Below, in pieces: positions 55,210 through 63,487 of a stretch of DNA of 64,000 nt. Made by a program: the position numbers and the translations under genes. Position 1 is the stretch's first letter. Each line of letters opens with the position of its first letter. The notes below the pieces were generated by a model, which made no database searches, was not told the DNA's origin, and saw nothing but the letters and a program-made list of their open reading frames with translations. The DNA comes from Panacibacter ginsenosidivorans (GTDB lineage: Bacteria; Bacteroidota; Bacteroidia; Chitinophagales; Chitinophagaceae). Location: contig NZ_CP042435.1 of NCBI RefSeq assembly GCF_007971225.1, forward strand, positions 2,793,501 through 2,857,500. The letters run 5' to 3'.

Positions 55210-55995
55210 TCAATAATATTTTTCAATAACTCCAAGCCCGAACAGAGCAAAATCATATTTTACGGGGTCGGAGGGGTCTAAAGTTCGTAAATAAGTTGTC
55301 AATTCCAAAGCCGCAGGCCAATCTGTTTGCTTTCTTATTAATAAATTAAGCTTTTTTGCCACCCTGGCTACGTGCAGGTCCACGGGGCAAATAAGCTGCG
55401 AAGGTTTTATTTTATTCCAGATTCCGAAATCCACTCCTTTGTTATCTTTCCGTACCATCCAGCGCAGGAACATATTTAATCTTTTACAGTTCGATCCCTT
55501 TTCCGGTGTGGCAATATGTTTCTTCGTTCTGGCGGGAACATCTTCCAAAGAAAAAAAATAATGATGAAACCCAACCAGGCTTTTCTCTATTGTATCATCT
55601 TTTGGTGATATCCATTTTGAAAAAGCGGTTTCCAGAGAATCATTCTTTGTATAATGAAATTTCAAAAACTCAATAAAATAAAGCAGGTCTGTTGGATTAA
55701 ACGTTCTGTGTTTGAATTGTAAAAGGCTTTTCAATTCCTTGTCGTTATGCCCTACAACAAACTGATGTGGCTGCATATCCATCAACTGCATAAGCTCTGT
55801 TGATTTATTGATAATGGTTTTCCTACCGCCCCATGCAAATATGGCTGCAAAAAACCCCGCTATTTCAATATCCTGTTTTTTAGTAAATAAATGCGGAATG
55901 CAAACAGGATCATCTTTTATAAAACCACGCTGATTATATAATTCAACTTTACTGTCTAAAAAATCCTTGAGCTCATTTTTTTCTTTCATTTTCAC
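55210..55995 (-). CDS. TIGR02757 (DUF2400) family protein
   Basis: This 261-residue protein matches the TIGR02757 family, with the conserved segments FAWGGRKTIINKS (about residue 50), the C-rich GSNCKRLNMFLRWMVRKD and LICPVDLHVARVAKKL. The last resembles helix-hairpin-helix DNA glycosylases of the endonuclease III type (a VDLHVARV motif). The activity has not been shown, to my knowledge. It heads a three-gene unit with the DinB-like and 110-aa genes. Confidence 0.85.
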   Translation of the reverse strand: MKMKEKNELKDFLDSKVELYNQRGFIKDDPVCIPHLFTKKQDIEIAGFFAAIFAWGGRKTIINKSTELMQLMDMQPHQFVVGHNDKELKSLLQFKHRTFNPTDLLYFIEFLKFHYTKNDSLETAFSKWISPKDDTIEKSLVGFHHYFFSLEDVPARTKKHIATPEKGSNCKRLNMFLRWMVRKDNKGVDFGIWNKIKPSQLICPVDLHVARVAKKLNLLIRKQTDWPAALELTTYLRTLDPSDPVKYDFALFGLGVIEKYY

Positions 55996-56019
55996 CTTCC
56001 CATATTTTCATATTCTGCG

Positions 56020-57168
56020 CTAACAAATTGCCTGCTGCAGATCTTCTATCAAATCATCTATATCTTCAATGCCTACGCTTAATCTTATAAGAGAATCAGT
56101 CAACCCGTTTTTAATCCGTTCTTCCCTTGGTATGGATGCATGCGTCATACTTGCAGGATGATTGATCAAAGATTCAACACCACCAAGGCTTTCCGCTAAT
56201 GCAAAAACTTTTGTAGAAGATAAAACTCTTCTTGTTTCGTCAGCGCTGTCATCTTTCAATTCAAAACTAATCATACCACCAAAACCACGCATCTGCTTTT
56301 TAGCAATTGCATAATTTGTATGATCTTCAAAGCCCGGCCAATAAACTTTTGCCACTCTGTTATGATTGCGTAAGAAATAGGCGATCCTCTCACCGTTCTC
56401 ACAATGCCGCTGCATACGCACATGCAACGTTTTTATACCACGTAATACCAAAAAACAATCCTGTGGACCGGGAACTGCACCACAGCTCTTTTGAATAAAA
56501 TATAATTCATCTCTTAACGCTTTATCGTTCATTACAAGCGAGCCTTGTATCACATCACTATGGCCACCAAGATATTTTGTTGCAGAATGCATTACAATGT
56601 CTGCCCCAAGATCAAGCGGGTTTTGTAAATAAGGGGAAGCAAAAGTGTTGTCCACACAAAGCAATGCATTATGTTGTTTTGCAATAGCAGCAACAGCAGC
56701 AATATCTGTGATATTCATCAAAGGGTTGGTAGGCGTTTCTGTCCAGATCAGTTTTGTTTTATTGCTAATTATTGCTGCAATATTATTGGCATCCTGCATG
56801 TTCACGTACTTAAACACGATACCAAATTTTTCAAACACTTTGGTGAACAGTCTGTATGTACCGCCATACATATCATTCGCAGCAATCACTTCATCACCCG
56901 GCGATAATAATTTTATTACTGCATCTGTTGCCGCTACGCCACTGCTGAATACCAAACCATATTTTCCATTTTCAATTTCAGCCATGGCTTTTTCTAATGC
57001 AAACCGCGTTGGGTTTTGCGACCGTGCATATTCATATCCTTTGTTATTGCCCGGCGCCGTTTGCACATACGTTGACGTTTGATAAATAGGCGTCATAATA
57101 GCACCGGTTGTTGGGTCTGGCTCTACACCGGCATGAATAAATTTTGTGGCAGGTTTCATATATTTCAT
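56020..57168 (-). CDS. Cystathionine gamma-synthase/lyase-type PLP enzyme
   Basis: Start chosen at the Met of MKYMKPATKFIHAG; the next Met (57159) is also possible. The 382-residue Cys/Met-metabolism enzyme carries the PLP lysine in MHSATKYLGGHSDVIQGSL, the TYVQTAPGNNKGYEYARSQNPTR N-terminal substrate segment and the EDIDDLIEDLQQAI C-terminus. Family members make cystathionine from O-acylhomoserine and cysteine or cleave it. Which reaction applies cannot be decided without partner genes. It is divergent from the large amidohydrolase gene. Confidence 0.93.
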   Translation of the reverse strand: MKYMKPATKFIHAGVEPDPTTGAIMTPIYQTSTYVQTAPGNNKGYEYARSQNPTRFALEKAMAEIENGKYGLVFSSGVAATDAVIKLLSPGDEVIAANDMYGGTYRLFTKVFEKFGIVFKYVNMQDANNIAAIISNKTKLIWTETPTNPLMNITDIAAVAAIAKQHNALLCVDNTFASPYLQNPLDLGADIVMHSATKYLGGHSDVIQGSLVMNDKALRDELYFIQKSCGAVPGPQDCFLVLRGIKTLHVRMQRHCENGERIAYFLRNHNRVAKVYWPGFEDHTNYAIAKKQMRGFGGMISFELKDDSADETRRVLSSTKVFALAESLGGVESLINHPASMTHASIPREERIKNGLTDSLIRLSVGIEDIDDLIEDLQQAIC

Positions 57169-57257
57169 TTTCAGAGCGGGCAAGTTAAGAACATTTGTGC
57201 TGATATTATTTTGAAGAAATTCTATGAGCCCGGCTTTTGTTTTTATGTTGATCGCTT

Positions 57258-57359
57258 GTTGCGTCGCACTCTTGTACTTAAAGAACAGCTATGAGCATTA
57301 TCAGCCCGAAGCTCAAAGCTCGCTGCTCAAAGCTCAACAGTACAAGTGAGTGACACAAC
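57258..57359. repeat. Inverted pair of intergenic repeat cores in a divergent promoter gap
   Basis: Perfect subtype 1 (57258-57277, plus) and subtype 2 (57340-57359, minus) cores. The spacer contains the 10-bp direct repeat GCTCAAAGCT at 57311-57320 and 57325-57334. The gap (57169-57503) separates divergent genes and holds nothing else I can name. Confidence 0.9.
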
Positions 57360-57503
57360 CGGCGATGCTACCTGTACAATAGCTGGTAACATAAAAATCA
57401 ATACTTATTTTAACCGCTGATAGATTTTATCAACAACTAATTTCACAAACACTTAGTTTTATTGCTCATTTAGTCAACACACAATTTTTCCAATTAACTA
57501 CTT

Positions 57504-60500
57504 ATGAAACATGTAAGCTTATTGGTGCTATGCTTTTGTATGTACATAATAGCAGCGGCACAGGAAACGTTTCCGGTCAATGGTGTTTCGGATCTGCGTT
57601 CAGATCAATTTGTATTTACCAATGCCACTATTGTAAAAGATGCACAAACCACTTTGCAAAATGCAACGCTTTTAATTAAGCGGGGAAAGATAGTTGCAGT
57701 GGGTGCAAACATTGCAATACCCAAAGATGCCGTGGTAATTGATTGTAAGGGTAAATATATTTATCCTTCATTTATTGACATCTTCAGCGATTATGGTATT
57801 GCTGCACCAAAGTCATCCGGTGGTGGTGATTTTTTTAATTATATCAATAGCAGTCCTACAAAGGGGGCGTATGGGTGGAACCAGTCTTTGAAACCTGAGA
57901 CCGACGCTTCAAAAATTTTTGCTGCAGATAATGGTAAAGCCGGCGACCTGCGCAGTGCAGGTTTTGGCGTGGTGCTTACGCACCAGCAGGATGGTATTGC
58001 AAGAGGTACAGGAACACTTGTGACGCTAACAGATGAAAGAGAAAATTTTGCCATGCTGAAAGATAAAGCAGCAGCTTTTTATTCTTTTAATACAGGCACA
58101 TCAACACAGGATTATCCCAACTCATTAATGGGTTGTATTGCTTTATTAAGACAAACTTATTTAGATGCACAGTGGTACAAAACACGCCCTGCAACAGAAG
58201 GTACTAATTTAAGTTTACAGGCATGGGATGATAACCAAAACCTGCCACAAATATTTGATGCAAGTGATAAATGGAATGATCTGCGGGCTGTAAAGATTGC
58301 CAATGAATTTGGCGTGCAATACATTATAAAAGGTGGTGGTAATGAATACCAGCGCATGGATGAAATGAAAGCAAGCAAAGCTTCATTCATCCTTCCGGTA
58401 AATTTTCCGTTGGCAATAGATATTGAAGACCCCAATGATGCAAGGGTTGTAGCATTGAGTGTAATGAAGCATTGGGAAATGGCGCCACTGGAGCCAGGGA
58501 TGTTTGAAAAAGCCAATATCAATTTTGCTTTGACAGCGTCGGGTTTGAAAAGCACAGGAGACTTTCTTAGCAATCTCCGTAAAGCAATCGATAATGGATT
58601 AAGTGCAACAAAAGCGCTTGAAGCATTGACCAAGACACCCGCCATTATGATCGGCGCTTATGATAAAGTGGGTAGTCTTGATGCAGGAAAGCTTGCCAAT
58701 TTCATCATCACCAGTGGTCCTGTGTTTGATGAAAAAACAACCTTTTTCCAAAACTGGGTTCAGGGTAAAAAATATACACTTACAGAAAGCGGCTGGAATG
58801 ATTATCGCGGTAACTATAAACTAACTGTAAAGCAAAATAATCAAAGCACCACTTACAATGTTGAAGTAAAAGGAAAACCTGATGATCTTTCAGCAACTTT
58901 ACAAACACCAGGTGACTCTGTAAAAAATGATGTCAAATTATCTGTAAATGATAAGATGGTAAAAATGACGTGGAGCCTGAAAGCAGATAGCAGCAATCTT
59001 AACAGGCTTACCGGTTTAATTAGCAATGAAAAATTATGGATGGGTAACGGCTACAGCAGTGCAGGCAATGCCATAAGCTGGAACATGCAGTATGTATCAA
59101 CGTTTATTGAAAAGCCTGATACACCCAAAAAAGAAGAAAAGAAAAAAGATAGTGTAACTGCTAAAGTAATGTATCCTTTTCTTGGTTTTGGCTGGACAGA
59201 AGCACCCAAACAGGAAGACATGCTGATCAAAAATGCAACAGTATGGACAAGTGAAAAAGAAGGTATTCTTGAAAATACAGATGTGCTGTTAAAAGGTGGA
59301 AAGATCGCAGCCATAGGAAAAAATCTTACTGCAGGTAATGCAAAAGTTATTGATGGCACAGGAAAACATTTAACTGCAGGTATCATTGATGAACACTCAC
59401 ACATTGCTGTTACAGGTAGCGTAAATGAATGTTCTCAATCAGTAACGGCAGAAGTAAGGGTTGCGGATGTTATCAATCCTGATGATATTCAAATTTACCG
59501 CCAGCTTGCAGGTGGTGTAACCAGTGCACATATATTGCATGGCAGTTGTAATACGATTGGCGGGCAAACACAACTCATTAAAATGCGTTGGGGTAAAGAT
59601 GCAGAAGAGATGAAGTTTGCTAACTGGGATGGCTTTATAAAATTTGCATTGGGTGAAAACGTAAAACGTTCTTTTGGCCAATCAAACAACAGGTTCCCCG
59701 ATACACGTATGGGCGTTGAACAGGTATTGATGGATGCATTCACACGTGCAAGAGATTATGAAAAACTTGGTCCAAACAAACGCAAGGATCTTGAACTCGA
59801 AGCGCTATCAGAAATTCTTGAAAAGAAAAGATTTATTACCTGCCATTCTTATGTGCAAAGTGAAATAAATATGCTGATGCATGTGGCAGATACTTTTGGT
59901 TTCAGGGTAAATACATTTACGCATATACTCGAAGGCTATAAAGTTGCAGACAAAATGAAAGCACATGGTGTGGCTGCTTCAACCTTTAGTGATTGGTGGG
60001 CTTACAAAATGGAAGTGCAGGATGCCATGGCATACAATGCTGCCATTATGCAAAAAGTTGGGCTTATTGTTGCCATCAACAGCGATGATGCAGAGATGGC
60101 GCGACACCTTAACCAGGAAGCGGCCAAGAGTATCAAGTACGGTAATCTTTCCGAAATACAGGCGCTCAATATGAATACCATTAATCCCGCTACCATGCTG
60201 CATGTTGCAGACAGGGTCGGCAGTATAAAAGTTGGTAAAGATGCAGACGTAGTGCTCTGGAGCGCAAGCCCGGTAAGCATTTACGCAAAACCAGAAAAGA
60301 CAATCGTTGATGGCGTTGTTTATTTCGATATTGAAAAAGACAAACAAATGCAGCAACAGATAGCCGCAGAAAGAAATTGTTTGATACAAAAAATGATTAA
60401 CGCAAAAAAAGGTGGCGCTAAAACAACAGCAGCTACTGTAACATTCGATGTTATCAACGAATGCGAAATAGATATGCAGCATAATCATTCAATATGGCAA

Positions 60501-60509
60501 CAGCAGTAA
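57504..60509 (+). CDS. Secreted two-domain amidohydrolase-like protein (1001 aa)
   Basis: The signal peptide ends in IIAAAQ. Two amidohydrolase domains follow. The C-terminal one (about residues 570-970) keeps the metal site: His631 and His633 in GIIDEHSHIAV, further His in ITCHSYVQSE and FTHILEGYK, and Asp in INSDDAEMAR. The N-terminal one (about 30-480) has the fold signatures (VVIDCKGKYIYPSFID, GSLDAGKLANFII), but HxH is replaced by the stretch DIFSDYG, so it looks non-catalytic. The next gene encodes another such protein. Substrates are unknown; dipeptidase or imidazolone-type hydrolysis are possibilities. Confidence 0.85.
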   Translation: MKHVSLLVLCFCMYIIAAAQETFPVNGVSDLRSDQFVFTNATIVKDAQTTLQNATLLIKRGKIVAVGANIAIPKDAVVIDCKGKYIYPSFIDIFSDYGIAAPKSSGGGDFFNYINSSPTKGAYGWNQSLKPETDASKIFAADNGKAGDLRSAGFGVVLTHQQDGIARGTGTLVTLTDERENFAMLKDKAAAFYSFNTGTSTQDYPNSLMGCIALLRQTYLDAQWYKTRPATEGTNLSLQAWDDNQNLPQIFDASDKWNDLRAVKIANEFGVQYIIKGGGNEYQRMDEMKASKASFILPVNFPLAIDIEDPNDARVVALSVMKHWEMAPLEPGMFEKANINFALTASGLKSTGDFLSNLRKAIDNGLSATKALEALTKTPAIMIGAYDKVGSLDAGKLANFIITSGPVFDEKTTFFQNWVQGKKYTLTESGWNDYRGNYKLTVKQNNQSTTYNVEVKGKPDDLSATLQTPGDSVKNDVKLSVNDKMVKMTWSLKADSSNLNRLTGLISNEKLWMGNGYSSAGNAISWNMQYVSTFIEKPDTPKKEEKKKDSVTAKVMYPFLGFGWTEAPKQEDMLIKNATVWTSEKEGILENTDVLLKGGKIAAIGKNLTAGNAKVIDGTGKHLTAGIIDEHSHIAVTGSVNECSQSVTAEVRVADVINPDDIQIYRQLAGGVTSAHILHGSCNTIGGQTQLIKMRWGKDAEEMKFANWDGFIKFALGENVKRSFGQSNNRFPDTRMGVEQVLMDAFTRARDYEKLGPNKRKDLELEALSEILEKKRFITCHSYVQSEINMLMHVADTFGFRVNTFTHILEGYKVADKMKAHGVAASTFSDWWAYKMEVQDAMAYNAAIMQKVGLIVAINSDDAEMARHLNQEAAKSIKYGNLSEIQALNMNTINPATMLHVADRVGSIKVGKDADVVLWSASPVSIYAKPEKTIVDGVVYFDIEKDKQMQQQIAAERNCLIQKMINAKKGGAKTTAATVTFDVINECEIDMQHNHSIWQQQ

Positions 60510-60566
60510 AAATAAATCGTATGAAAAAAATTTTAAACCAGGCAACGGTATTTCAATTAAACTTTT

Positions 60567-60586
60567 CTTGCGTCGCACTCTTGTAC
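60567..60586 (+). repeat. Intergenic repeat core, subtype 1
   Basis: A subtype 1 core with one change at the first base, 57 bp after the large amidohydrolase stop and 67 bp before the next start. Confidence 0.88.
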
Positions 60587-60653
60587 TGCAACAAACATTT
60601 CAACATACAAGACAGTGTTTATAGACTCTTTCAAATAGCATAATACATATACA

Positions 60654-61925
60654 ATGAAAAAAATATTATTGAGTATTTGTTTACTCACAACAATCATAAC
60701 AACAAAAGCGCAGGAGACTGTCTACCCGGCTCCGGCGCAACAAGGCAATATTGCACTCACACATGCTACTATTCATATTGGTAATGGAACTGTTTTGCAG
60801 GATGCAATGGTTGTATTTGCCAACGGGAAAATTATGAGTGTGGGACCTACCGAGCCAATAAAAGATAACGCCAAAATTATAGACTGCAGCGGCAAACATA
60901 TTTATCCAGGGCTTATTTCTGCAGCAACCAATCTTGGTTTGAACGAGATTGGTGCAGTGCGTTCCACAAGAGATGAGTATGAATTAGGTAATATCAATCC
61001 AAGTGTTCGTTCTGTTATTGCTTACAATACAGATTCAAAGATTATCAACACAGTTAGAAATAATGGAATACTATTAGCTAATGTTATTCCCAATGGCGGC
61101 ATCATCAGTGGCTCATCTTCTGTAATGCAGCTTGATGGCTGGAACTGGGAAGATGCTGTTTACAAAATGGATGGTGGCATTCATTTTCGTATGCCTTTTC
61201 TTGTACGGTTTTCAGAAGATAATGACCCAATGAAAGATGCGATGAAAAATATTGATGAAGTACGGACTTTCTTCCGTGAAGCAAAAGCATATTTTGATGA
61301 ACCAAAACATGAGCACACGAATTTAAAGTTCGAAGCGGTAAAAGGTTTGTTTGATAAAACACAGACTTTCTTTGTGCATTGCGAGCTGGTGAAAGAAATG
61401 ATGATTGCATCAGAATTTGCCAAAGAGTTTGGTTTCAGAACAGTGATTGTTGGTGGCTCTGACAGCTGGAAGATCGCTGACTATTTAAAAGAAAACAATA
61501 TTGCTGTTATTGTTGACCAAATGCACACATTGCCCAACATGCAGGATGATGATGTTGATCTTCCCTATAAGTTGCCTTATCTTTTGCAGCAGGCTGGCGT
61601 TACTTATTGCATCTCTGACCAGGACGAACAAAGCCGTTACCGCAACCTGCCATTTAATGCGGGCGTGGCTGTGGGCTATGGCTTAACCAAAGAACAGGCA
61701 TTACAGGCTATTACATTAAACGCAGCAAAAATATTAGGCATAGATGCACGCACGGGTTCTGTAGAAACCGGCAAAGACGCCAACATTGTAGTAAGTGATG
61801 GAGACATTCTTGATATGAAAACAAGTAACATTATTTACGCATTTATACAGGGCAGGCAAATAAATCTTGATGACAAACAGAAACAATTATACGAGAAATA
61901 TAAATATAAGTATAGTTTGAAGTAA
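60654..61925 (+). CDS. Secreted amidohydrolase-like protein lacking the HxH metal motif
   Basis: This 423-residue protein has a signal peptide ending in TTKAQ and an amidohydrolase fold (IDCSGKHIYPGLISAAT near residue 85; GSVETGKDANIVVSDGD near 385). The position of HxH reads ISAATNLG, so both metal-binding histidines are missing. Other residues such as FFVHCELVKE and ISDQDEQSRY remain. It resembles the N-terminal half of the upstream protein, so it may be a duplicated, regulatory or structural partner of it. A strong terminator follows. Confidence 0.82.
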   Translation: MKKILLSICLLTTIITTKAQETVYPAPAQQGNIALTHATIHIGNGTVLQDAMVVFANGKIMSVGPTEPIKDNAKIIDCSGKHIYPGLISAATNLGLNEIGAVRSTRDEYELGNINPSVRSVIAYNTDSKIINTVRNNGILLANVIPNGGIISGSSSVMQLDGWNWEDAVYKMDGGIHFRMPFLVRFSEDNDPMKDAMKNIDEVRTFFREAKAYFDEPKHEHTNLKFEAVKGLFDKTQTFFVHCELVKEMMIASEFAKEFGFRTVIVGGSDSWKIADYLKENNIAVIVDQMHTLPNMQDDDVDLPYKLPYLLQQAGVTYCISDQDEQSRYRNLPFNAGVAVGYGLTKEQALQAITLNAAKILGIDARTGSVETGKDANIVVSDGDILDMKTSNIIYAFIQGRQINLDDKQKQLYEKYKYKYSLK

Positions 61926-61961
61926 AGGAAAAGTATATAGTGTATACATGGTTTATAAAAC

Positions 61962-61998
61962 AAAAAAGCGGCTTCACAAAATGTGAAGCCGCTTTTTT
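61962..61998 (+). terminator. Strong terminator after the amidohydrolase pair
   Basis: A perfect 16-bp inverted repeat (AAAAAAGCGGCTTCAC and its complement) with a 5-base loop ends in six Ts, 36 bp after the stop codon. The A/T ends make it usable in both directions. Confidence 0.92.
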
Positions 61999-62101
61999 GT
62001 TTAGTGGCAAACCTGCTCTTTAAAACAGTTTAACTGATGTTATAGAGATGAACGAATTGCTCACCTATCTGTAATTTTATTTTTGTGGTCGCGAATCTCC
62101 T

Positions 62102-62121
62102 TCGTCGATTTGCGACGCAAC
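62102..62121 (-). repeat. Intergenic repeat core, diverged subtype 1
   Basis: On the minus strand it starts GTTGCGTCGCA, then diverges. The sense flank keeps TTTCATGGCATCTTC before the core. With the upstream sequence it forms a TCGCGAATC/GATTTGCGA stem. Confidence 0.7.
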
Positions 62122-62169
62122 GAAGATGCCATGAAATGCCGACGCTTGTATCATAATAATTGCGGCATT

Positions 62170-62202
62170 GAGGATTACTCTTTTATTTAAAAAAGTATCC
62201 TC
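62170..62202. repeat. AT-rich inverted repeat
   Basis: GAGGAT and ATCCTC, with inner ACT/AGT and TTT/AAA pairs, close around an AT-rich centre. No T tract follows, so a terminator is unlikely. Confidence 0.4.
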
Positions 62203-62411
62203 GAATTTCATTTCATTGAAACTAGAATAAATAACAGACACTTCAATAAAGCTATTGCTGGTATCAAAAAAGCTATTAGTAATTTCACTTTGTAACTTTT
62301 CTTATGCCGCTGTAAAAGACAGCTGATCTTTCTTTGCTAAATAAATGATTTGCATTTTCTCTTAAGTGTAATTAAATTTATACATCTCAACATTTACAAA
62401 AAACACCTGCC

Positions 62412-63236
62412 ATGTCAAACAATCCAGGAACAATCTTTATCAACTACCGCAAAGACGACAGTAACTGGAATGCATTGGCTTTGTACAACGACCTGCAGAA
62501 ATATTTTAAAAAAGAACAACTGTTTAAAGACTTCAACGCCATTCTTCCCGGCGATGATTTTGTGGTTAGCATACAAAATGCATTGAATAAATGTAACGTG
62601 TTGCTGGTTGTAATTGGCAGGAACTGGCTGCACATGGAAGGCGCAGATGGTAAACGCAGGCTTGATGATCCTGATGATTTTGTAAGACTCGAAGTGGCCA
62701 CCGCGCTTGAAAGAGGCATATCGGTAGTGCCTGTTTTGTTTGACGGAACACCAATGCCCAAACCCGAAGAATTGCCCGAAAACTTAAGACTGCTTTGCAG
62801 GCGTCAGTTTATAGAAATAGATCCCAAACGTTTTGAAGATGATGTGCGTAACCTGGCCGAAGCATTGAAGAAGATATTGCCAAAAGATGAAGAGCAGGTT
62901 CATCCTAAGCCCGGCCCACAACCTCAGCCTAAACCCAATCCGCCAAATCCCGGTAACCAGGGTGGTACGGCTTACCATACAACTCCGAAGCCGGATAATA
63001 ATCTGTTGTGGGGCATCCTTGTAACAATACTTTGTTGTCTGCCACTTGGTATTGTCTCCATCATTCATGCAACTAAAGTCGATGGTCTTTATAATACAGG
63101 CCAATACGAACAGGCTGTTGATGAAGCAAAAAAAGCAAAGCAGTGGGCTATGTATGGAGCAATTGCAGGTATAGTTGTATATGTAATTTATTTTTTGCTT
63201 GTTGCTGCAGGATCACTAAATAGTTATAGCTATTAG
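62412..63236 (+). CDS. TIR domain - CD225/dispanin fusion protein
   Basis: This 274-residue protein has an N-terminal TIR domain (residues 5-155): IFINYRKDD (8-16), a helix-strand segment PGDDFVVSIQNALNKCNVLL, then DDFVRLEVATALERG with Glu94 at the position of the catalytic NADase glutamate. A proline/lysine/glutamine-rich linker (about 163-195) follows. The C-terminus (196-264) is a CD225/dispanin (IFITM-like) domain: one hydrophobic segment ending ILCCLPLGIVSIIHA, a conserved helix (GLYNTGQYEQAVDEAKKAKQW) and a second membrane segment. Bacterial TIR domains often act in anti-phage defence or signalling, so a membrane-tethered TIR sensor or effector is plausible. No partner gene is adjacent. 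Confidence 0.88.
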   Translation: MSNNPGTIFINYRKDDSNWNALALYNDLQKYFKKEQLFKDFNAILPGDDFVVSIQNALNKCNVLLVVIGRNWLHMEGADGKRRLDDPDDFVRLEVATALERGISVVPVLFDGTPMPKPEELPENLRLLCRRQFIEIDPKRFEDDVRNLAEALKKILPKDEEQVHPKPGPQPQPKPNPPNPGNQGGTAYHTTPKPDNNLLWGILVTILCCLPLGIVSIIHATKVDGLYNTGQYEQAVDEAKKAKQWAMYGAIAGIVVYVIYFLLVAAGSLNSYSY

Positions 63237-63283
63237 CGGTGTAAATTTTTTGTACCCGACATTTGTTTTTCATAGCGCCACCT

Positions 63284-63303
63284 GTTGCGTCGCACGCTTC
63301 AGC
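63284..63303 (+). repeat. Intergenic repeat core, diverged subtype 1
   Basis: It reads GTTGCGTCGCACGCTTCAGC, 47 bp after the TIR-CD225 stop, and is followed by GTTCAG as in other copies. Confidence 0.78.
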
Positions 63304-63487
63304 GTTCAGATAATTGATGAATGCATGTATTTATAGTGACTCCAAAGGATTATAAACTCGAACCTTATATTGGAAGCATTGAAGGAATTTTCCTGAATTT
63401 GATGGCATTTATATGCATAAACATGAATAAAAAGTTCGATGTTTGGGAGACATGAGTTCTTCAAATATTTTCAATTTTTAGCCCATC

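Larger units (their letters stand above)
61999..62411. other. Gene-free stretch before the TIR-CD225 gene
   Basis: This 413-bp stretch contains a repeat remnant at 62102-62121 and an AT-rich inverted repeat at 62170-62202 (GAGGAT...ATCCTC with further internal pairing). I see no supported reading frame or RNA gene. Confidence 0.55.

Noticed and set aside
56645-57082. 145-codon open frame on the plus strand
   Set aside because: It is antisense to the PLP enzyme, including its catalytic region, and has no supporting features.
18030-57359. Simple transcription terminators as the full explanation of the paired repeats
   Set aside because: Pairs also occur between divergent genes, no T tract follows the arms, and separate classical terminators exist nearby (31581-31608, 34325-34357, 61962-61998).
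59979-60488. 169-codon open frame on the minus strand
   Set aside because: It is antisense to the conserved metal-binding domain of the amidohydrolase and looks like a shadow frame.
3430-63303. CRISPR array, because a near-identical 20-bp sequence recurs many times
   Set aside because: Copies are spaced hundreds to thousands of bases apart, occur in both orientations and are separated by genes. No cas genes are present.
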